Notes: generated from the letters alone by a model not told the origin. A stretch of 64,000 nt of DNA from Bacillus sp. HSf4 (GCF_029537375.1 NZ_CP120679.1:3088001-3152000); one strand, 5' to 3'; shown: positions 46,349 to 55,403, counted from the stretch's first letter. Program-made: numbers and translations.

Positions 46349-46981
46349 GTGGAGCATCACAAAACCTATCATGCCAAAGAATTGCAGACCGAGAAAGGCG
46401 CATTGCTGATAGAAGGTCCTATCAGTCCCGAAAAGCTTGCAGACTATCAATTTCATGGCGAGCTTACAGCCTTTCGCCCATCTGAAAAACAGCACGAAGC
46501 ATTGATCGAAATCGCAGGACTTCCCGAAGGAAGGATCATCATCGCTCGTTTCAATCACACCATTGTCGGCTATGTCACCTATGTTTATCCGGATCCGCTC
46601 GAAAGATGGTCAGAAGGAAATATGGAAAATTTAATTGAACTCGGCGCCATCGAGGTGATCCCTATGTTCAGGGGGCACTCCGTCGGAAAGACGCTTTTAG
46701 AGGTCAGCATGATGGATAAGCAGATGGAAAAATACATTATCATTACAACCGAGTATTACTGGCACTGGGATTTAAAAGGGACAAATATGGATGTTTGGGA
46801 ATACAGAAAGATGATGGAGAAGATGATGAATGCCGGAGGGCTTGTCTGGTTTGCAACAGACGACCCGGAAATCAGTTCTCATCCCGCCAACTGTTTAATG
46901 GCCCGCATCGGAAAAGAGGTCGGTCAGGAATCGATCGAGCAGTTCGACAGGCTCAGATTCCATAATCGTTTTATGTACTAA
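46349..46981 (+). CDS. acuA: Protein acetyltransferase AcuA
   Basis: A GNAT-family enzyme that acetylates and inactivates AcsA at Lys549. The 210 residues contain the GNAT fold, with the acetyl-CoA loop region PMFRGHSVGKTLLEVSM near 110-126 (R-G-x-x-x-G-K variant of Q/RxxGxG/A). The start is a GTG 7 nt after AAGGCGG. It is the first gene of acuA-acuB-acuC; AcuC reverses its action. Its target acsA is directly divergent, so writer, eraser and substrate are all encoded here. Confidence 0.96.
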   Translation: MEHHKTYHAKELQTEKGALLIEGPISPEKLADYQFHGELTAFRPSEKQHEALIEIAGLPEGRIIIARFNHTIVGYVTYVYPDPLERWSEGNMENLIELGAIEVIPMFRGHSVGKTLLEVSMMDKQMEKYIIITTEYYWHWDLKGTNMDVWEYRKMMEKMMNAGGLVWFATDDPEISSHPANCLMARIGKEVGQESIEQFDRLRFHNRFMY

Positions 46982-47002
46982 GGGAGCAAAGGGGATGTGA
47001 AT

Positions 47003-47647
47003 ATGATTGTTGAAAAGATCATGAAAAGGGATGTTGTGACGCTTTCCAGAACAGATACGATCGAAGAAGCGATCAGGCGGATGCGGATGTTCCATATCAA
47101 GCACCTGCCTGTCATCAATGAACGAGGCACTGTCGTAGGCATCGTCACCGACAGGGATGTGAAGACGGCAGCCCCGAGCATCTTTAGTCAAGGCAGCTCC
47201 GCAGAGGAACTGCAAAAGCCTGTTGACCTGATCATGTCAAAAGAAGTGGTCACAGGACATCCGCTTGATTTCGCCGAGGAGATATCCGCTGTGTTTTTCG
47301 AACATGATATCGGCTGTCTCCCGATCGTGAAAAACGGAAAGCTCGTCGGCATCGTGACAAAGTCAGACTTGCTTCATACACTTGTTCAGCTGACAGGCGC
47401 TCATCATCCAGGGTCGCATATCGAAATTAAAACCCGTGATATCGCGCAGAGCCTCGCCGATATCAGCGCGATATTCAAAAAGCGCCAAATCGGGATTTTG
47501 AGCGTACTCGTATATCCAGGCGATGAAGAAAGTTCGAACATTCTCGTTTTTCGCGTGCAGACAATGAACCCCGCCTCCATCATAAAAGACGTGAAGTCAA
47601 AAGGGCATCAGGTGCTCTGGCCGGCTGAACAAAGGGAACAGCTATGA
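47003..47647 (+). CDS. acuB: CBS and ACT domain protein AcuB
   Basis: A 214-residue protein with two CBS domains (about residues 1-60 and 75-130, with HIKHLPVINERGTVVGIVTDRD and CLPIVKNGKLVGIVTKSDL) and a C-terminal ACT-like domain from about 140. Its role in acetoin or acetate use is not biochemically defined; CBS domains suggest sensing of adenine nucleotides. The ATG at 47003 is 8 nt after AAAGGGG; a GTG two codons upstream lies on the ribosome site. It overlaps acuC by four bases. Confidence 0.95.
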   Translation: MIVEKIMKRDVVTLSRTDTIEEAIRRMRMFHIKHLPVINERGTVVGIVTDRDVKTAAPSIFSQGSSAEELQKPVDLIMSKEVVTGHPLDFAEEISAVFFEHDIGCLPIVKNGKLVGIVTKSDLLHTLVQLTGAHHPGSHIEIKTRDIAQSLADISAIFKKRQIGILSVLVYPGDEESSNILVFRVQTMNPASIIKDVKSKGHQVLWPAEQREQL

Positions 47648-48804
47648 AGGACAGCGTGTTTATTTTCTCTCCCTCCTACCAAACCTATCAATTTCATCAA
47701 GACCATCCATTCAACCAGCTCAGAGTGTATGTGACATACGATCTTCTGGGCGCCATGGACGCATTCGAACAAGGGGAGATCATCCCTCCGCGCATGGCGT
47801 CGGAATCCGAGCTCGCACTCGTTCACACAAGCGATTACATCAGCGCCGTCAAGCTGGCCGGGGCGGGGAAACTGCCGGCCGCTGAAAGCGAAAACTACGG
47901 TCTTGGAACAGAAGATACGCCCGTATTTGCCGGCATGCATGAAGCCGCCTCTCTTTTGGTCGGAGGAACACTGACAGCCGCCGACTATGTGATGACGGGA
48001 AAAGCCAAACACGCCCTTAATCTGGGTGGCGGGCTTCACCACGGATTCAGAGGGAGAGCATCGGGTTTTTGCGTTTACAACGACAGCTCAGTCGTTATTC
48101 GCTACTTACAGAAAAAATACCACGCCAGAGTGCTATACATTGATACAGACGCCCATCACGGAGACGGTGTGCAATTCACGTTTTATGATGACCCTTCGGT
48201 CTGCACGGTATCGATTCATGAAACCGGCCGCTATCTTTTCCCAGGAACGGGCCAGGTTCAGGAACGGGGTCATGGGAAAGGTTATGGATATGCTTTTAAC
48301 ATCCCGCTTGATGCGTTCACTGAAGATGAATCTTTTCTGGACTCCTACCGAACGGCTGCGGCTGAAATCGCTGAATTCTTCAAACCGGATGTCATTTTGA
48401 CGCAAAACGGGGCTGACGCTCATTACTATGACCCGCTCACACACTTATGCACAACGATGAGGATTTACGAAGCGATTCCAAAGCTCGCCCATGAATTGGC
48501 GCATGCCCACTGCAGCGGAAGATGGATTGCCGTCGGCGGGGGCGGCTATGATATTTGGCGGGTCGTGCCAAGGGCATGGGCAAGAATTTGGCTTGAAATG
48601 AAAGGGATCAAAGCTGAGGGGAACCTGCCTGAAAAATGGCTGAAAAGATGGGAAAAGCAAGCATCGGTCCCGCTCCCTGGAAAATGGTGTGATCCCGAAG
48701 CATTATATCCTCCGATTCCCAGAAAAGCGGAAATTACAGAAAAAAACGCGCAAACCGTAGCAAAAGCTCTTTTCCCGATTCGCTCTGCCCGGCGGATGAT
48801 GTAG
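47644..48804 (+). CDS. acuC: Protein deacetylase AcuC (class I HDAC family)
   Basis: A zinc-dependent deacetylase that reactivates AcsA by removing the acetyl group placed by AcuA. The 386 residues have the histone deacetylase core: GGGLHHGFRGRASGF near 123-137 with the charge-relay histidines, YIDTDAHHGDGVQ near 165-177 with zinc ligands Asp and His, and the later Asp in the QNGADAHYYDPL segment near 258-269. The ATG overlaps acuB (ATGA). It is convergent with motS, with a shared terminator. Confidence 0.97.
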   Translation: MKDSVFIFSPSYQTYQFHQDHPFNQLRVYVTYDLLGAMDAFEQGEIIPPRMASESELALVHTSDYISAVKLAGAGKLPAAESENYGLGTEDTPVFAGMHEAASLLVGGTLTAADYVMTGKAKHALNLGGGLHHGFRGRASGFCVYNDSSVVIRYLQKKYHARVLYIDTDAHHGDGVQFTFYDDPSVCTVSIHETGRYLFPGTGQVQERGHGKGYGYAFNIPLDAFTEDESFLDSYRTAAAEIAEFFKPDVILTQNGADAHYYDPLTHLCTTMRIYEAIPKLAHELAHAHCSGRWIAVGGGGYDIWRVVPRAWARIWLEMKGIKAEGNLPEKWLKRWEKQASVPLPGKWCDPEALYPPIPRKAEITEKNAQTVAKALFPIRSARRMM

Positions 48805-48849
48805 CCGACTGAAAGACCCGGAATTTCTTTTATCGATCGCGTAAAACAT

Positions 48850-48880
48850 AAAACAAGCCTTGCTTGCGGCAAGGCCTTTA
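48850..48880. terminator. Terminator between acuC and motS
   Basis: GCCTTGC/GCAAGGC with a 5-nt loop; T-rich flanks on both strands. Confidence 0.75.
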
Positions 48881-49579
48881 TTTCTTTTGGTTCAGTTTTC
48901 CAATTACGATCTCGACACGCCTGTTTTCTTTCATATGGCTTTCGGTGCGGTTGTCCCTGACTGGTTTTGTATCCGCATAGCCGACGGCTGTAAACCTGGA
49001 AGAATCGAGTTTTTCTTTTTCCGTGAAGTACCCGATCACAGTGCTCGCTCTGGCTGCAGAAAGCTCCCAGTTGGAAGGAAAACGGTAAGTGGAAATCGGC
49101 CTGCTGTCTGTATGCCCCTCTACACTGATCGGATTGGACACCGTTTTGAGCAAAATGGCGATTTTATCGAGGACAGGGTAAGCCTTATCTTTGATATCCG
49201 CTTTTCCCGAATCAAAGAGCACCGCTTCCTGAAGGACAAGAATGACGCCGCGGTCATCACGTTTAGCTGTAATCGTGCCGGACAGCTGATTTTTTTCAAT
49301 ATAGTCATTGATTTTCTTTAACATATCATCTTCGCTTTTGGCCGCTTTTTTCGAATGACGATCATGGCTCTCCACTGTGTGCTCCGCGGCGGACTTTCCA
49401 TCGGCTCTCTCCTGAAACGAACCTACCGCCGCTTTAAATTTATTTAAATCGATTTGCGACATCGAAAACAGCAGAATAAAGAACACGAGAATCAGCGTAA
49501 TCAGATCCGAAAACGTGATGATCCAGTTTGACGATTTGCGGCCGGGTTCACGCTTTCTTCTCTCATGCCTAAGCTTCAT
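48878..49579 (-). CDS. motS: Flagellar stator protein MotS (sodium-type, MotB family)
   Basis: It pairs with MotP as the sodium-driven stator of the flagellar motor. The 233-residue protein has a basic N-terminus, one membrane helix (about 19-41) containing the conserved ion-binding Asp25 (ITFSDLITLI), a linker, and a C-terminal OmpA-like peptidoglycan-binding domain (about 115-228, with ISVEGHTDSRP and NWELSAARAS). The ATG is 8 nt after AAGGG and lies inside the end of motP (11-nt overlap), so the two are coupled. Confidence 0.95.
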   Translation of the reverse strand: MKLRHERRKREPGRKSSNWIITFSDLITLILVFFILLFSMSQIDLNKFKAAVGSFQERADGKSAAEHTVESHDRHSKKAAKSEDDMLKKINDYIEKNQLSGTITAKRDDRGVILVLQEAVLFDSGKADIKDKAYPVLDKIAILLKTVSNPISVEGHTDSRPISTYRFPSNWELSAARASTVIGYFTEKEKLDSSRFTAVGYADTKPVRDNRTESHMKENRRVEIVIGKLNQKK

Positions 49580-50387
49580 GAGCCGTACCCTTTTGCTTCG
49601 TGTTTTCCGCCTGCTTTTTTCTCCACTCTTCCTTGGAGCCGAAAACGACAAGCTGGCTTTCAAGGTTGCGCGGATTTCTTCCCGATTGAATGCCGATGAT
49701 GCCTTCTATCATCACCTGCTTCTTGAAGATTTCATTTTCCGTCTTTTCTTCAAGCTTCGCGGCGATCGGAATAAACAGCATGTTGGACAGAAGCGATCCG
49801 TAAAGCGTCGTCAAAAGGGCGATGGCCATGTTCGGCCCGAGAGTTTCAGGTTTGTTCAGATTTTTTAGCATCATCACAAGCCCCACGAGGGTACCGATCA
49901 TTCCCCATGCAGGTGCAAACTCCCCCGCTTTTTCAAAGATTCTCCTTCCCTTTCTGTGCCTTTCTTCCATCGCTGCGATTTCGGCGTTCATCACATTGCG
50001 GATTGTCTCCTCATCCCAGCCGTCAATAGCCAAGAGAAGGCCCTTTTTTAAAAACGGATCTTTCATTTCATTCACATCAGCGTCAAGCGATAATATGCCT
50101 TGCTTGCGCGCCTGTTCGGAAAGAGTGACAAAGGTTTTGACCAGATTCCGCACATCGTCATCTTCCGAAATAAACACCTGCTTCAATACAGATGGGGCTT
50201 TTTTTAAGTCTTTTGGAGAAAAACTGATGAATACAGCTGCACATAATCCGCCCGTCACGATAAAAAAGGACGTTAAATCGATAAATGAATAAAAACCGGA
50301 AAGACCCGCTCCCGAGACAACGCCGATCACCAAAATGAAAATGCCTAAAATCAAGCCGACCGGTGTCAGATAATCAAATCGTTTCAT
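49569..50387 (-). CDS. motP: Flagellar stator protein MotP (MotA family)
   Basis: The membrane partner of MotS. The 272 residues equal the B. subtilis protein. There are four membrane segments (about residues 8-28, 33-52, 150-172 and 184-205) with a large cytoplasmic loop carrying charged residues (ERHRKGRRIFEKAG) near 140-155 that contacts the rotor protein FliG, and the conserved APAWGMIGTLVGLV region near 158-170. The ATG is about 10 nt after GGAGAGAA. It lies just downstream of ccpA behind a terminator, as in the ccpA-motPS arrangement. Confidence 0.96.
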   Translation of the reverse strand: MKRFDYLTPVGLILGIFILVIGVVSGAGLSGFYSFIDLTSFFIVTGGLCAAVFISFSPKDLKKAPSVLKQVFISEDDDVRNLVKTFVTLSEQARKQGILSLDADVNEMKDPFLKKGLLLAIDGWDEETIRNVMNAEIAAMEERHRKGRRIFEKAGEFAPAWGMIGTLVGLVMMLKNLNKPETLGPNMAIALLTTLYGSLLSNMLFIPIAAKLEEKTENEIFKKQVMIEGIIGIQSGRNPRNLESQLVVFGSKEEWRKKQAENTKQKGTAHEA

Positions 50388-50413
50388 ATTTCATTCTCTC
50401 CAGCTCATGGAAA

Positions 50414-50461
50414 AGAAAGCAAGGCATCCGTGTCAAAAGCCCGCGGATACTTGCTTTCTTT
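50414..50461 (-). terminator. Terminator of ccpA
   Basis: AGAAAGCAAG...ATCCG and CGGAT...CTTGCTTTCT form a long stem with a small internal bulge, then TTTTCC on the minus strand. In B. subtilis some transcription passes through into motPS. Confidence 0.75.
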
Positions 50462-50477
50462 TCTTGGTTTGTTATGT

Positions 50478-51482
50478 TTAAGATGTAGTTGATTGTCTTA
50501 ATTCAATTCGGTGCGGAAGCTGGACAATGTGCTCTTCGACCTCTTCCTTGTTCATCAGTTTTGTCAAAAGTCTCATGGCCACTGCACCGATGTCATACGT
50601 CGGCTGCACGACTGTTGTGAGCTGCGGACGAACCATTAGTGAAAGCCTTGTATTGTCAAATCCGATGACCTCAAGATCGTCCGGAATGGAAAGACCTTTG
50701 TCCTGAGCGGCATGAATAATGCCAAGCGCCATTTCATCGGTGGCCGAAAGAATCGCCGTCGGTTTTTCATCGAGCTTCATCAGCGATTCGAGTGCTTCCA
50801 TACCGGAATCGTACGTATAATCGCCTTCTGCGAGATATTCTTCTTTAAAGTCGATCCCTTGATCCTGAAGCGCTCTTTTGAAGCCTTGGAGCTTCTTGGC
50901 TTTATTGATCGGCTCCAAGAGCGGTCCTGAAACAAACGCCAAGCGCTTATGGCCTTTTTCAATCATCATGCTTGCAGCATCATATATGGCCTGTTCATAG
51001 TCGATGGCAACGGACGGCGTCTCTCCTTTCTCTTCGACAGACGCGGCAAGAACGATCGGCACCGGTGAACGCTTGAATTCTTCAACATGTTCTTCTGTAA
51101 CATTCCCGCTCATAAAGACGATTCCATCGACTTGCTTTCCAAGCATCGTGTTGAGCAGGTGCAGCTCTTTGTCCATATTTTGGTCAGAGTTGCTTAAAAT
51201 AATGTTGTATTTATACATTGTGGCAATATCTTCGATTCCCCGGGCAAGCTCTGAATAAAAGATGCTTGAAATATCGGGGATGATCACGCCGACGGTCGTT
51301 GTTTTCTTGCTCGCCAGTCCTCTTGCGACGGCATTTGGACGATATCCGAGGCGCTCGATTGCTTCAAGCACCTTTTTCCTCGTTGTCGGCTTCACATTCG
51401 GATTGCCGTTGACAACCCGTGAAACCGTCGCCATACTTACATTTGCTTCCCGTGCTACATCATATATTGTCACATTACTCAT
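50478..51482 (-). CDS. ccpA: Catabolite control protein A
   Basis: The LacI-family master regulator of carbon catabolite control; with HPr(Ser-P) it binds cre sites. The 334 residues equal B. subtilis CcpA. The N-terminal helix-turn-helix and hinge are [25 protein letters not shown] and [17 protein letters not shown] (about 48-64), followed by the periplasmic-binding-type core with [19 protein letters not shown] near 276-294. The ATG is preceded by GAAGGAG. At least three cre-like sites in this window are potential targets, including one in its own upstream region. Confidence 0.98.
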   Translation of the reverse strand: MSNVTIYDVAREANVSMATVSRVVNGNPNVKPTTRKKVLEAIERLGYRPNAVARGLASKKTTTVGVIIPDISSIFYSELARGIEDIATMYKYNIILSNSDQNMDKELHLLNTMLGKQVDGIVFMSGNVTEEHVEEFKRSPVPIVLAASVEEKGETPSVAIDYEQAIYDAASMMIEKGHKRLAFVSGPLLEPINKAKKLQGFKRALQDQGIDFKEEYLAEGDYTYDSGMEALESLMKLDEKPTAILSATDEMALGIIHAAQDKGLSIPDDLEVIGFDNTRLSLMVRPQLTTVVQPTYDIGAVAMRLLTKLMNKEEVEEHIVQLPHRIELRQSTTS

Positions 51483-51661
51483 TTTTACCACTCCTTCAAC
51501 TGGGTACACTTTTCTTATTCTATAGCATAAACATTTTCATGTAGAGAAATGTCAAAATGTAATACTTTATGTAAAATAAACAGATCACCAGTTTACATTA
51601 TTTTTCATAATTGTTCAAAGCATAAGCTCTCTTCTGAAATTATACACGGTTTTACCTAATA

Positions 51662-51675
51662 TGAAAACGTTCCCT
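51662..51675. promoter_or_regulatory. cre-like site upstream of ccpA
   Basis: TGAAAACGTTCCCT matches TGWAARCGYTWNCW at 13 of 14 positions. It lies 180 nt before the ccpA start in the 313-nt gap between aroA and ccpA, which otherwise is AT-rich and without a gene. An extended -10 (TGCTATAGA, about 51519-51527) is the likely ccpA promoter. Confidence 0.5.
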
Positions 51676-51752
51676 TTATTTTTATAATTAATTTAAATAG
51701 AAAAAAACAGCTTTTTAATTAAAAATAAGAAATTTTTTCGACAATTTGCACA

Positions 51753-51779
51753 TAAAAAAGGACCGCTGTGCGCGGTCCT
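51753..51779 (-). terminator. Terminator of aroA
   Basis: AGGACCGC/GCGGTCCT stem with a 5-nt loop, then TTTTTTATG on the minus strand. Confidence 0.9.
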
Positions 51780-51795
51780 AAATGAAATGAGCGGC

Positions 51796-52872
51796 TTATG
51801 CCTTTACTTGTACAAGCGGCTTCAATTCGTTCAGCCACTTTTCAAATGTCGGAATATCCATTTGCTGAGCGGAGTCGGATAGTGCGACTGAAGGATCAGG
51901 GTGAACCTCGGCCATTACGCCGTCAGCTCCGATCGCAAGCGCTGCTTTTGCCGTAGGGAGCAGGAGATCGCGGCGTCCTGTTGAATGAGTGACATCAACG
52001 AATACCGGAAGATGCGTTTCCTGTTTAAGAATCGGCACCGCAGAAATGTCCAGGGTGTTTCTCGTCGCCGTTTCATACGTTCTAATGCCGCGCTCGCAAA
52101 GGATGATCTGGTCATTTCCTTGAGACATGATGTACTCCGCTGCATTGATGAATTCCTTCAATGTTGCAGCAAGTCCGCGTTTTAGGAGAACAGGCTTTTT
52201 CACAGATCCGGCCGCTTTCAAGAGCTCAAAGTTTTGCATATTGCGGGCGCCGATCTGAATAACATCGATGTAGTCGAGCGCCTCTTCGATATGCTGCGGA
52301 TTCACGATTTCACTGATCACCGCCAGATCATATTCATCAGCAACACGCTTCAAAATCTGCAAGCCTTCAACACCGAGGCCTTGGAAATCGTACGGGCTTG
52401 TACGCGGTTTGAAGGCTCCGCCGCGCAGCAGCTTCAAGCCTTGTTTTTTAGCCGCCGCTGCTACTTCTGCGACTTGCTCATAGCTTTCAACTGCACAAGG
52501 ACCGACGATGAATCTTTGCTCGCCGTCACCGATTTTTTCGCCTTTCAGGTCGACAATCGTATTTTCCGGCTTTTTCTTCCGGGAAACCAGCAGCGCTTTG
52601 CTGTGATCATCTTCCTGTAATTCAAGCCCCGCTTTGAAAATTTCTTTGAAAATATGCTGGATTGTAGAATCCTCAAACGGGCCGTCATTATTTTCAATAA
52701 TGCTGTTCAGCATCGTTCTTTCCCTGACTGGATCATAGCGGTTAATCCCTTGCGCTTCCTTCGCTTTTCCAATCTCTTGGACGATCCTGCCCCTCTCGTT
52801 AATCAGCTTTAAAATCTGCAAGTTTAATTCGTTCGCCTGCTGCCTCAGCAAATCAAGTTCAGTGTTGCTCAT
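51796..52872 (-). CDS. aroA: Bifunctional chorismate mutase / DAHP synthase
   Basis: It starts aromatic amino acid synthesis (DAHP from PEP and erythrose 4-phosphate), with an N-terminal chorismate mutase domain that senses the product. The 358 residues equal the B. subtilis enzyme. The mutase is at about 1-85 ([20 protein letters not shown]), and the DAHP synthase barrel is at about 110-350 with [11 protein letters not shown] near 120 and [13 protein letters not shown] near 155. The ATG at 52872 follows AAGGA; the in-frame ATG three codons upstream is on the ribosome site. It is upstream of ccpA with its own terminator. Confidence 0.97.
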   Translation of the reverse strand: MSNTELDLLRQQANELNLQILKLINERGRIVQEIGKAKEAQGINRYDPVRERTMLNSIIENNDGPFEDSTIQHIFKEIFKAGLELQEDDHSKALLVSRKKKPENTIVDLKGEKIGDGEQRFIVGPCAVESYEQVAEVAAAAKKQGLKLLRGGAFKPRTSPYDFQGLGVEGLQILKRVADEYDLAVISEIVNPQHIEEALDYIDVIQIGARNMQNFELLKAAGSVKKPVLLKRGLAATLKEFINAAEYIMSQGNDQIILCERGIRTYETATRNTLDISAVPILKQETHLPVFVDVTHSTGRRDLLLPTAKAALAIGADGVMAEVHPDPSVALSDSAQQMDIPTFEKWLNELKPLVQVKA

Positions 52873-53062
52873 GTTATTCATCCTTTCTTTTTGGCTTCAC
52901 CCTATATGAGAATAAAAATGATTCAGGTTGATTAGGGTTAATTATAAACAATGTTTACTGAAATGTCACGAAAAAATTCTTTATTACCCAAACGCTTTTA
53001 AGCGATAAAGTATTATATGCGCTTTCATCGTTGTTGTGTAGGTTTTTGATCGAAAATTTTAC

Positions 53063-53089
53063 AAAAAAAAAGAATCCATGCATGATTCT
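53063..53089 (-). terminator. Terminator of the repeat gene
   Basis: AGAATC/GATTCT with a 7-nt loop, then nine Ts on the minus strand. Confidence 0.75.
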
Positions 53090-53875
53090 TTAACTTGATT
53101 GTTTATATAATCGCTGTATCTCGGTTTCTACGGCAAAAACCCGCTGATTGAGAGCGGCGCTCTTAACATCGACGTATTCAGTAATGTTGTCCGTATAGCG
53201 CCCGATGCTTTCAATGATATTTTTTTGCAGCAGCTCCTGCCCTTTTTTCAAGTCTTTAACATCTGTTTCAAGGCGGTTCAGACGCTGATCCATTCCGTCA
53301 AAGCGCTTGTCCATTTTATTCAAGCGCTGATCTACTCCGTCAAAGCGCTTGTCCATTTTATTCAGACGCTGATCCATTCCGTCAAAGCGCTTGTCCATTT
53401 TATTCAGGCGCTGATCTACTCCGTCAAAGCGCTTGTCCATTTTATTCAGACGCTGGTCTACTCCGTCAAAGCGCTTGTCCATTTCACCCAGACGCTGATC
53501 CATTCCGTCAAAGCGCTTGTCTATTTTATTCAGACGCTGGTCTATTCCATCAAAGCGCTTGTCCATTTTATTCAGACGCTGGTCTACTCCGTCAAAACGC
53601 TTGTCCATTTCACCCAGGCGCTGATCTACTCCGTCAAAACGCTTGTCCATTTCACCCAGACGCTGATCCATTCCGTCAAAACGCTTGTCCATTTCACCCA
53701 GACGCTGATCCATTCCGTCAAAACGCTTGTCTATTTTATTCAGGCGCTGATCCATTCCGTCAAAGCGCTGGTCCATTTCATTCAGACAATGATCAATTTT
53801 GTCTAGTCGTTGATTGACTGGGTTTAGCTCTTCCTTTAGGACAGATTGAAGCATATCCTTTAATTCGCTGTTCAC
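53090..53875 (-). CDS. Coiled-coil protein built from 14-residue repeats, function unknown
   Basis: A 261-residue cytosolic protein. After about 30 residues it consists of twelve tandem 14-residue units of the form MDKRFDG-MDQRLNK, varying between Met, Val and Ile and between NK and GE. The hydrophobic residues are spaced 4-3, so the repeats should form one long two- or three-stranded coiled coil of about 168 residues. A non-repeat tail (NRLETDVKDLKKGQELLQKN, then NITEYVDVKSAALNQRVFAVETEI) continues the helix. The start is a GTG 7 nt after GGAGG. It lies between aroA and the ytxGHJ genes, where I recall no gene in B. subtilis. Confidence 0.85.
   Translation of the reverse strand: MNSELKDMLQSVLKEELNPVNQRLDKIDHCLNEMDQRFDGMDQRLNKIDKRFDGMDQRLGEMDKRFDGMDQRLGEMDKRFDGVDQRLGEMDKRFDGVDQRLNKMDKRFDGIDQRLNKIDKRFDGMDQRLGEMDKRFDGVDQRLNKMDKRFDGVDQRLNKMDKRFDGMDQRLNKMDKRFDGVDQRLNKMDKRFDGMDQRLNRLETDVKDLKKGQELLQKNIIESIGRYTDNITEYVDVKSAALNQRVFAVETEIQRLYKQSS
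53281..53784 (-). repeat. Twelve 42-bp tandem repeats within the coiled-coil gene
   Basis: 504 bp hold twelve units of 42 bp, each coding 14 residues and keeping frame. The units differ at a few fixed sites (for example CCATTCCGTC or CTACTCCGTC, and TTTATTCAG or TTCACCCAG), and the variants are shuffled along the array, as expected from unequal crossing over or slippage. Confidence 0.95.
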
Positions 53876-53977
53876 CACTTCACCTCCCGCTTGTTTTATT
53901 ATATCGTAGTCCAACGGTACTCACTATGCATCTTGGTAAAAAGGCATTTCTAAGAGGTAAAAGGTGAAAAGACCAGT

Positions 53978-54016
53978 AAAAAAGACCAAAACGCTGGATG
54001 CGATTCGGTCTTTTTG
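53978..54016. terminator. Terminator of ytxJ
   Basis: AAAGACC/GGTCTTT with an inner CGC/GCG pair; T runs on both sides. Confidence 0.7.
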
Positions 54017-54049
54017 ATTACGATTATGTTGTATTCGGCTTCAAAAAGC

Positions 54050-54376
54050 CTATTGGCTGTTTGCTTCAAGCGCCGGCTCGGTAATTTGTGAATGGGAGGC
54101 ATGCCATTTGACTTTGCCATCTGTAAAAATAATCGCTTGAGGGCTTTCATGCTTGATCCCGTACCGTTCAGCAATATAATTTGAGAGCGGACGGCTTTCC
54201 TGCACCTTCAGATAATAGGCGGGAATGTCTTCATGATGCTCTGCGAAAGCATTAAATTCCTCGAAGGCGCGCCTGCTGATCGGACATGTTGTGCTGTGTT
54301 TCAAAAAGACAAACGTGCCGCCCGATTCTTCAAGCCGTCTAAATTCGTCCTCTGTTTGAATGAGCTGCTTCGACAT
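54050..54376 (-). CDS. brxC: Monothiol bacilliredoxin BrxC (YtxJ)
   Basis: A thioredoxin-fold protein that takes part in removing bacillithiol from proteins. The 108 residues equal the B. subtilis length. The active cysteine is Cys31 in the motif TTCPIS, with no second cysteine two residues on, as in monothiol redoxins; SPQAIIFTDGKV near 78-89 is the cis-proline region. The ATG follows GAAAGGGAGTT. It is the third gene of ytxG-ytxH-ytxJ, behind a sigma-B promoter. Confidence 0.93.
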   Translation of the reverse strand: MSKQLIQTEDEFRRLEESGGTFVFLKHSTTCPISRRAFEEFNAFAEHHEDIPAYYLKVQESRPLSNYIAERYGIKHESPQAIIFTDGKVKWHASHSQITEPALEANSQ

Positions 54377-54396
54377 GGTGAACTCCCTTTCCGTAT

Positions 54397-54810
54397 TTAT
54401 TTCTGGACTGTGTCCGCTGGTTCTGCTTCACTTTTCATTTCGTTTTCAGCGACCTCTGCTGTTTCTTCGATTGCGGATGAAGTTTCCTCCTTCATCTCAT
54501 CCGCTTTATCGGCACCCTTGCTCCGCAGATCTTTGACTTTCTCCATAAGCTGTGAGGATTGATCCGCCATGAGCTGTGAAATCGAAGATGTCTTCTCCTT
54601 TGCGAGGCTGACATATTCGGAACCTTTTTCTCTCGCTTCATTTGTCAGTCTTTCGGTTTTGTCTTTAAGAACAGCGGCCTGCTGACCGATATCGCCGCGA
54701 AGCTCTTTTCCCGACTTCGGCGCCAGAAATAAGGCCGTTGCCGCACCGATGATGCCTCCTACAAATGTCCCGATGAGAAAATCTTTAGCATTCATTCCTT
54801 CTTTACTCAT
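54397..54810 (-). CDS. ytxH: General stress protein YtxH
   Basis: A 137-residue protein of the YtxH family: a single N-terminal glycine-rich membrane segment (residues about 9-28, DFLIGTFVGGIIGAATALFLAP) followed by the family motif KSGKELRGDI, then a charged helical region and an acidic tail. The function is unknown; in B. subtilis it belongs to the general stress regulon. It lies directly after ytxG (no gap) with a GGAG site within the ytxG end, and before brxC. Confidence 0.92.
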   Translation of the reverse strand: MSKEGMNAKDFLIGTFVGGIIGAATALFLAPKSGKELRGDIGQQAAVLKDKTERLTNEAREKGSEYVSLAKEKTSSISQLMADQSSQLMEKVKDLRSKGADKADEMKEETSSAIEETAEVAENEMKSEAEPADTVQK

Positions 54811-55236
54811 TTATGATTCCTCCTTCATCTTCTTTCGCTTCCATTTATTCCAAATTTCCAAAGCTGCATTGCTCCAGCTGACAACTTGAGAAATTTTTTC
54901 ACGGTTTTCTTCCGCGGCGGTTGCAACCGAATCAGACACCTGCTGTATGGAGCTGTTAAACTGTCTGACAGAAGTTCCGACTTCCTGAACTGCATCAACA
55001 ACACGATTCAATTTCAACGATTTTTCCTGAATATCCTCCGCAAGACGGTTTGTTTTATGAAGGAGCTCTGTAGTTTCTGCCGTAATGCCCTTCATCTGAC
55101 CTTCAAGTCCTTCTAAGGTTGAAGCGACATGTTTCAGCGTCATTTGCAGCGATTTTAGCATTTTTGATAAATAGATTACTAAAATGAAAAAAGCGATGGC
55201 AATAAGTGCGGCGCTTAAATAAAGAATAATTATCAT
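54811..55236 (-). CDS. ytxG: General stress protein YtxG (DUF948)
   Basis: A 141-residue protein with one N-terminal membrane helix (about residues 2-22, [22 protein letters not shown]) and a long amphipathic helical part resembling methyl-accepting or DUF948 proteins ([22 protein letters not shown]). The start is the second of two ATGs, 5 nt after AAGGAGG; the extended frame upstream crosses the promoter. It is the first gene of ytxG-ytxH-ytxJ. Function unknown, probably envelope-associated. Confidence 0.9.
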   Translation of the reverse strand: MIIILYLSAALIAIAFFILVIYLSKMLKSLQMTLKHVASTLEGLEGQMKGITAETTELLHKTNRLAEDIQEKSLKLNRVVDAVQEVGTSVRQFNSSIQQVSDSVATAAEENREKISQVVSWSNAALEIWNKWKRKKMKEES

Positions 55237-55274
55237 CATATCCTCCTTAAAGCTTCCGGGCTTACAGTTGATGT

Positions 55275-55299
55275 TTACCCATTTGGCCAACTTGTAAAC
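55275..55299 (-). promoter_or_regulatory. Sigma-B promoter of ytxG-ytxH-brxC
   Basis: GTTTAC (55294-55299), 13 nt, GGGTAA (55275-55280) on the minus strand matches the sigma-B pattern GTTTAA-N13-GGGTAT. The B. subtilis operon is known to be sigma-B dependent. Confidence 0.8.
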
Positions 55300-55366
55300 C
55301 CCTTTGTATATTTTTTTCTACACATCCGGGTGAATTCCTTTAACAATTGCTTCGTCGATATGTACA

Positions 55367-55400
55367 AAAAAGCAGCGGATCGACTCACACTGCCTTTTTT
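55367..55400 (-). terminator. Weak terminator of murC
   Basis: GCAG...CTGC with a 14-nt loop, then TTTTTTG on the minus strand. The stem is short. Confidence 0.45.
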
Positions 55401-55403
55401 ATC

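Noticed and set aside
51712..51725. Palindrome TTTTTAATTAAAAA between aroA and ccpA.
   Set aside because: It is a low-complexity A/T palindrome in an AT-rich gap and likely occurs by chance.
53281..53784. Regular 42-bp repeats that could be taken for a CRISPR array.
   Set aside because: The units are directly adjacent with no unique spacers, keep an open reading frame throughout and code a regular 14-residue motif. No cas genes are nearby.
53225..53806. A 193-codon frame on the plus strand across the repeats.
   Set aside because: It is the mirror of the repeat gene; it has no ribosome site and its composition follows from the repeats on the other strand.
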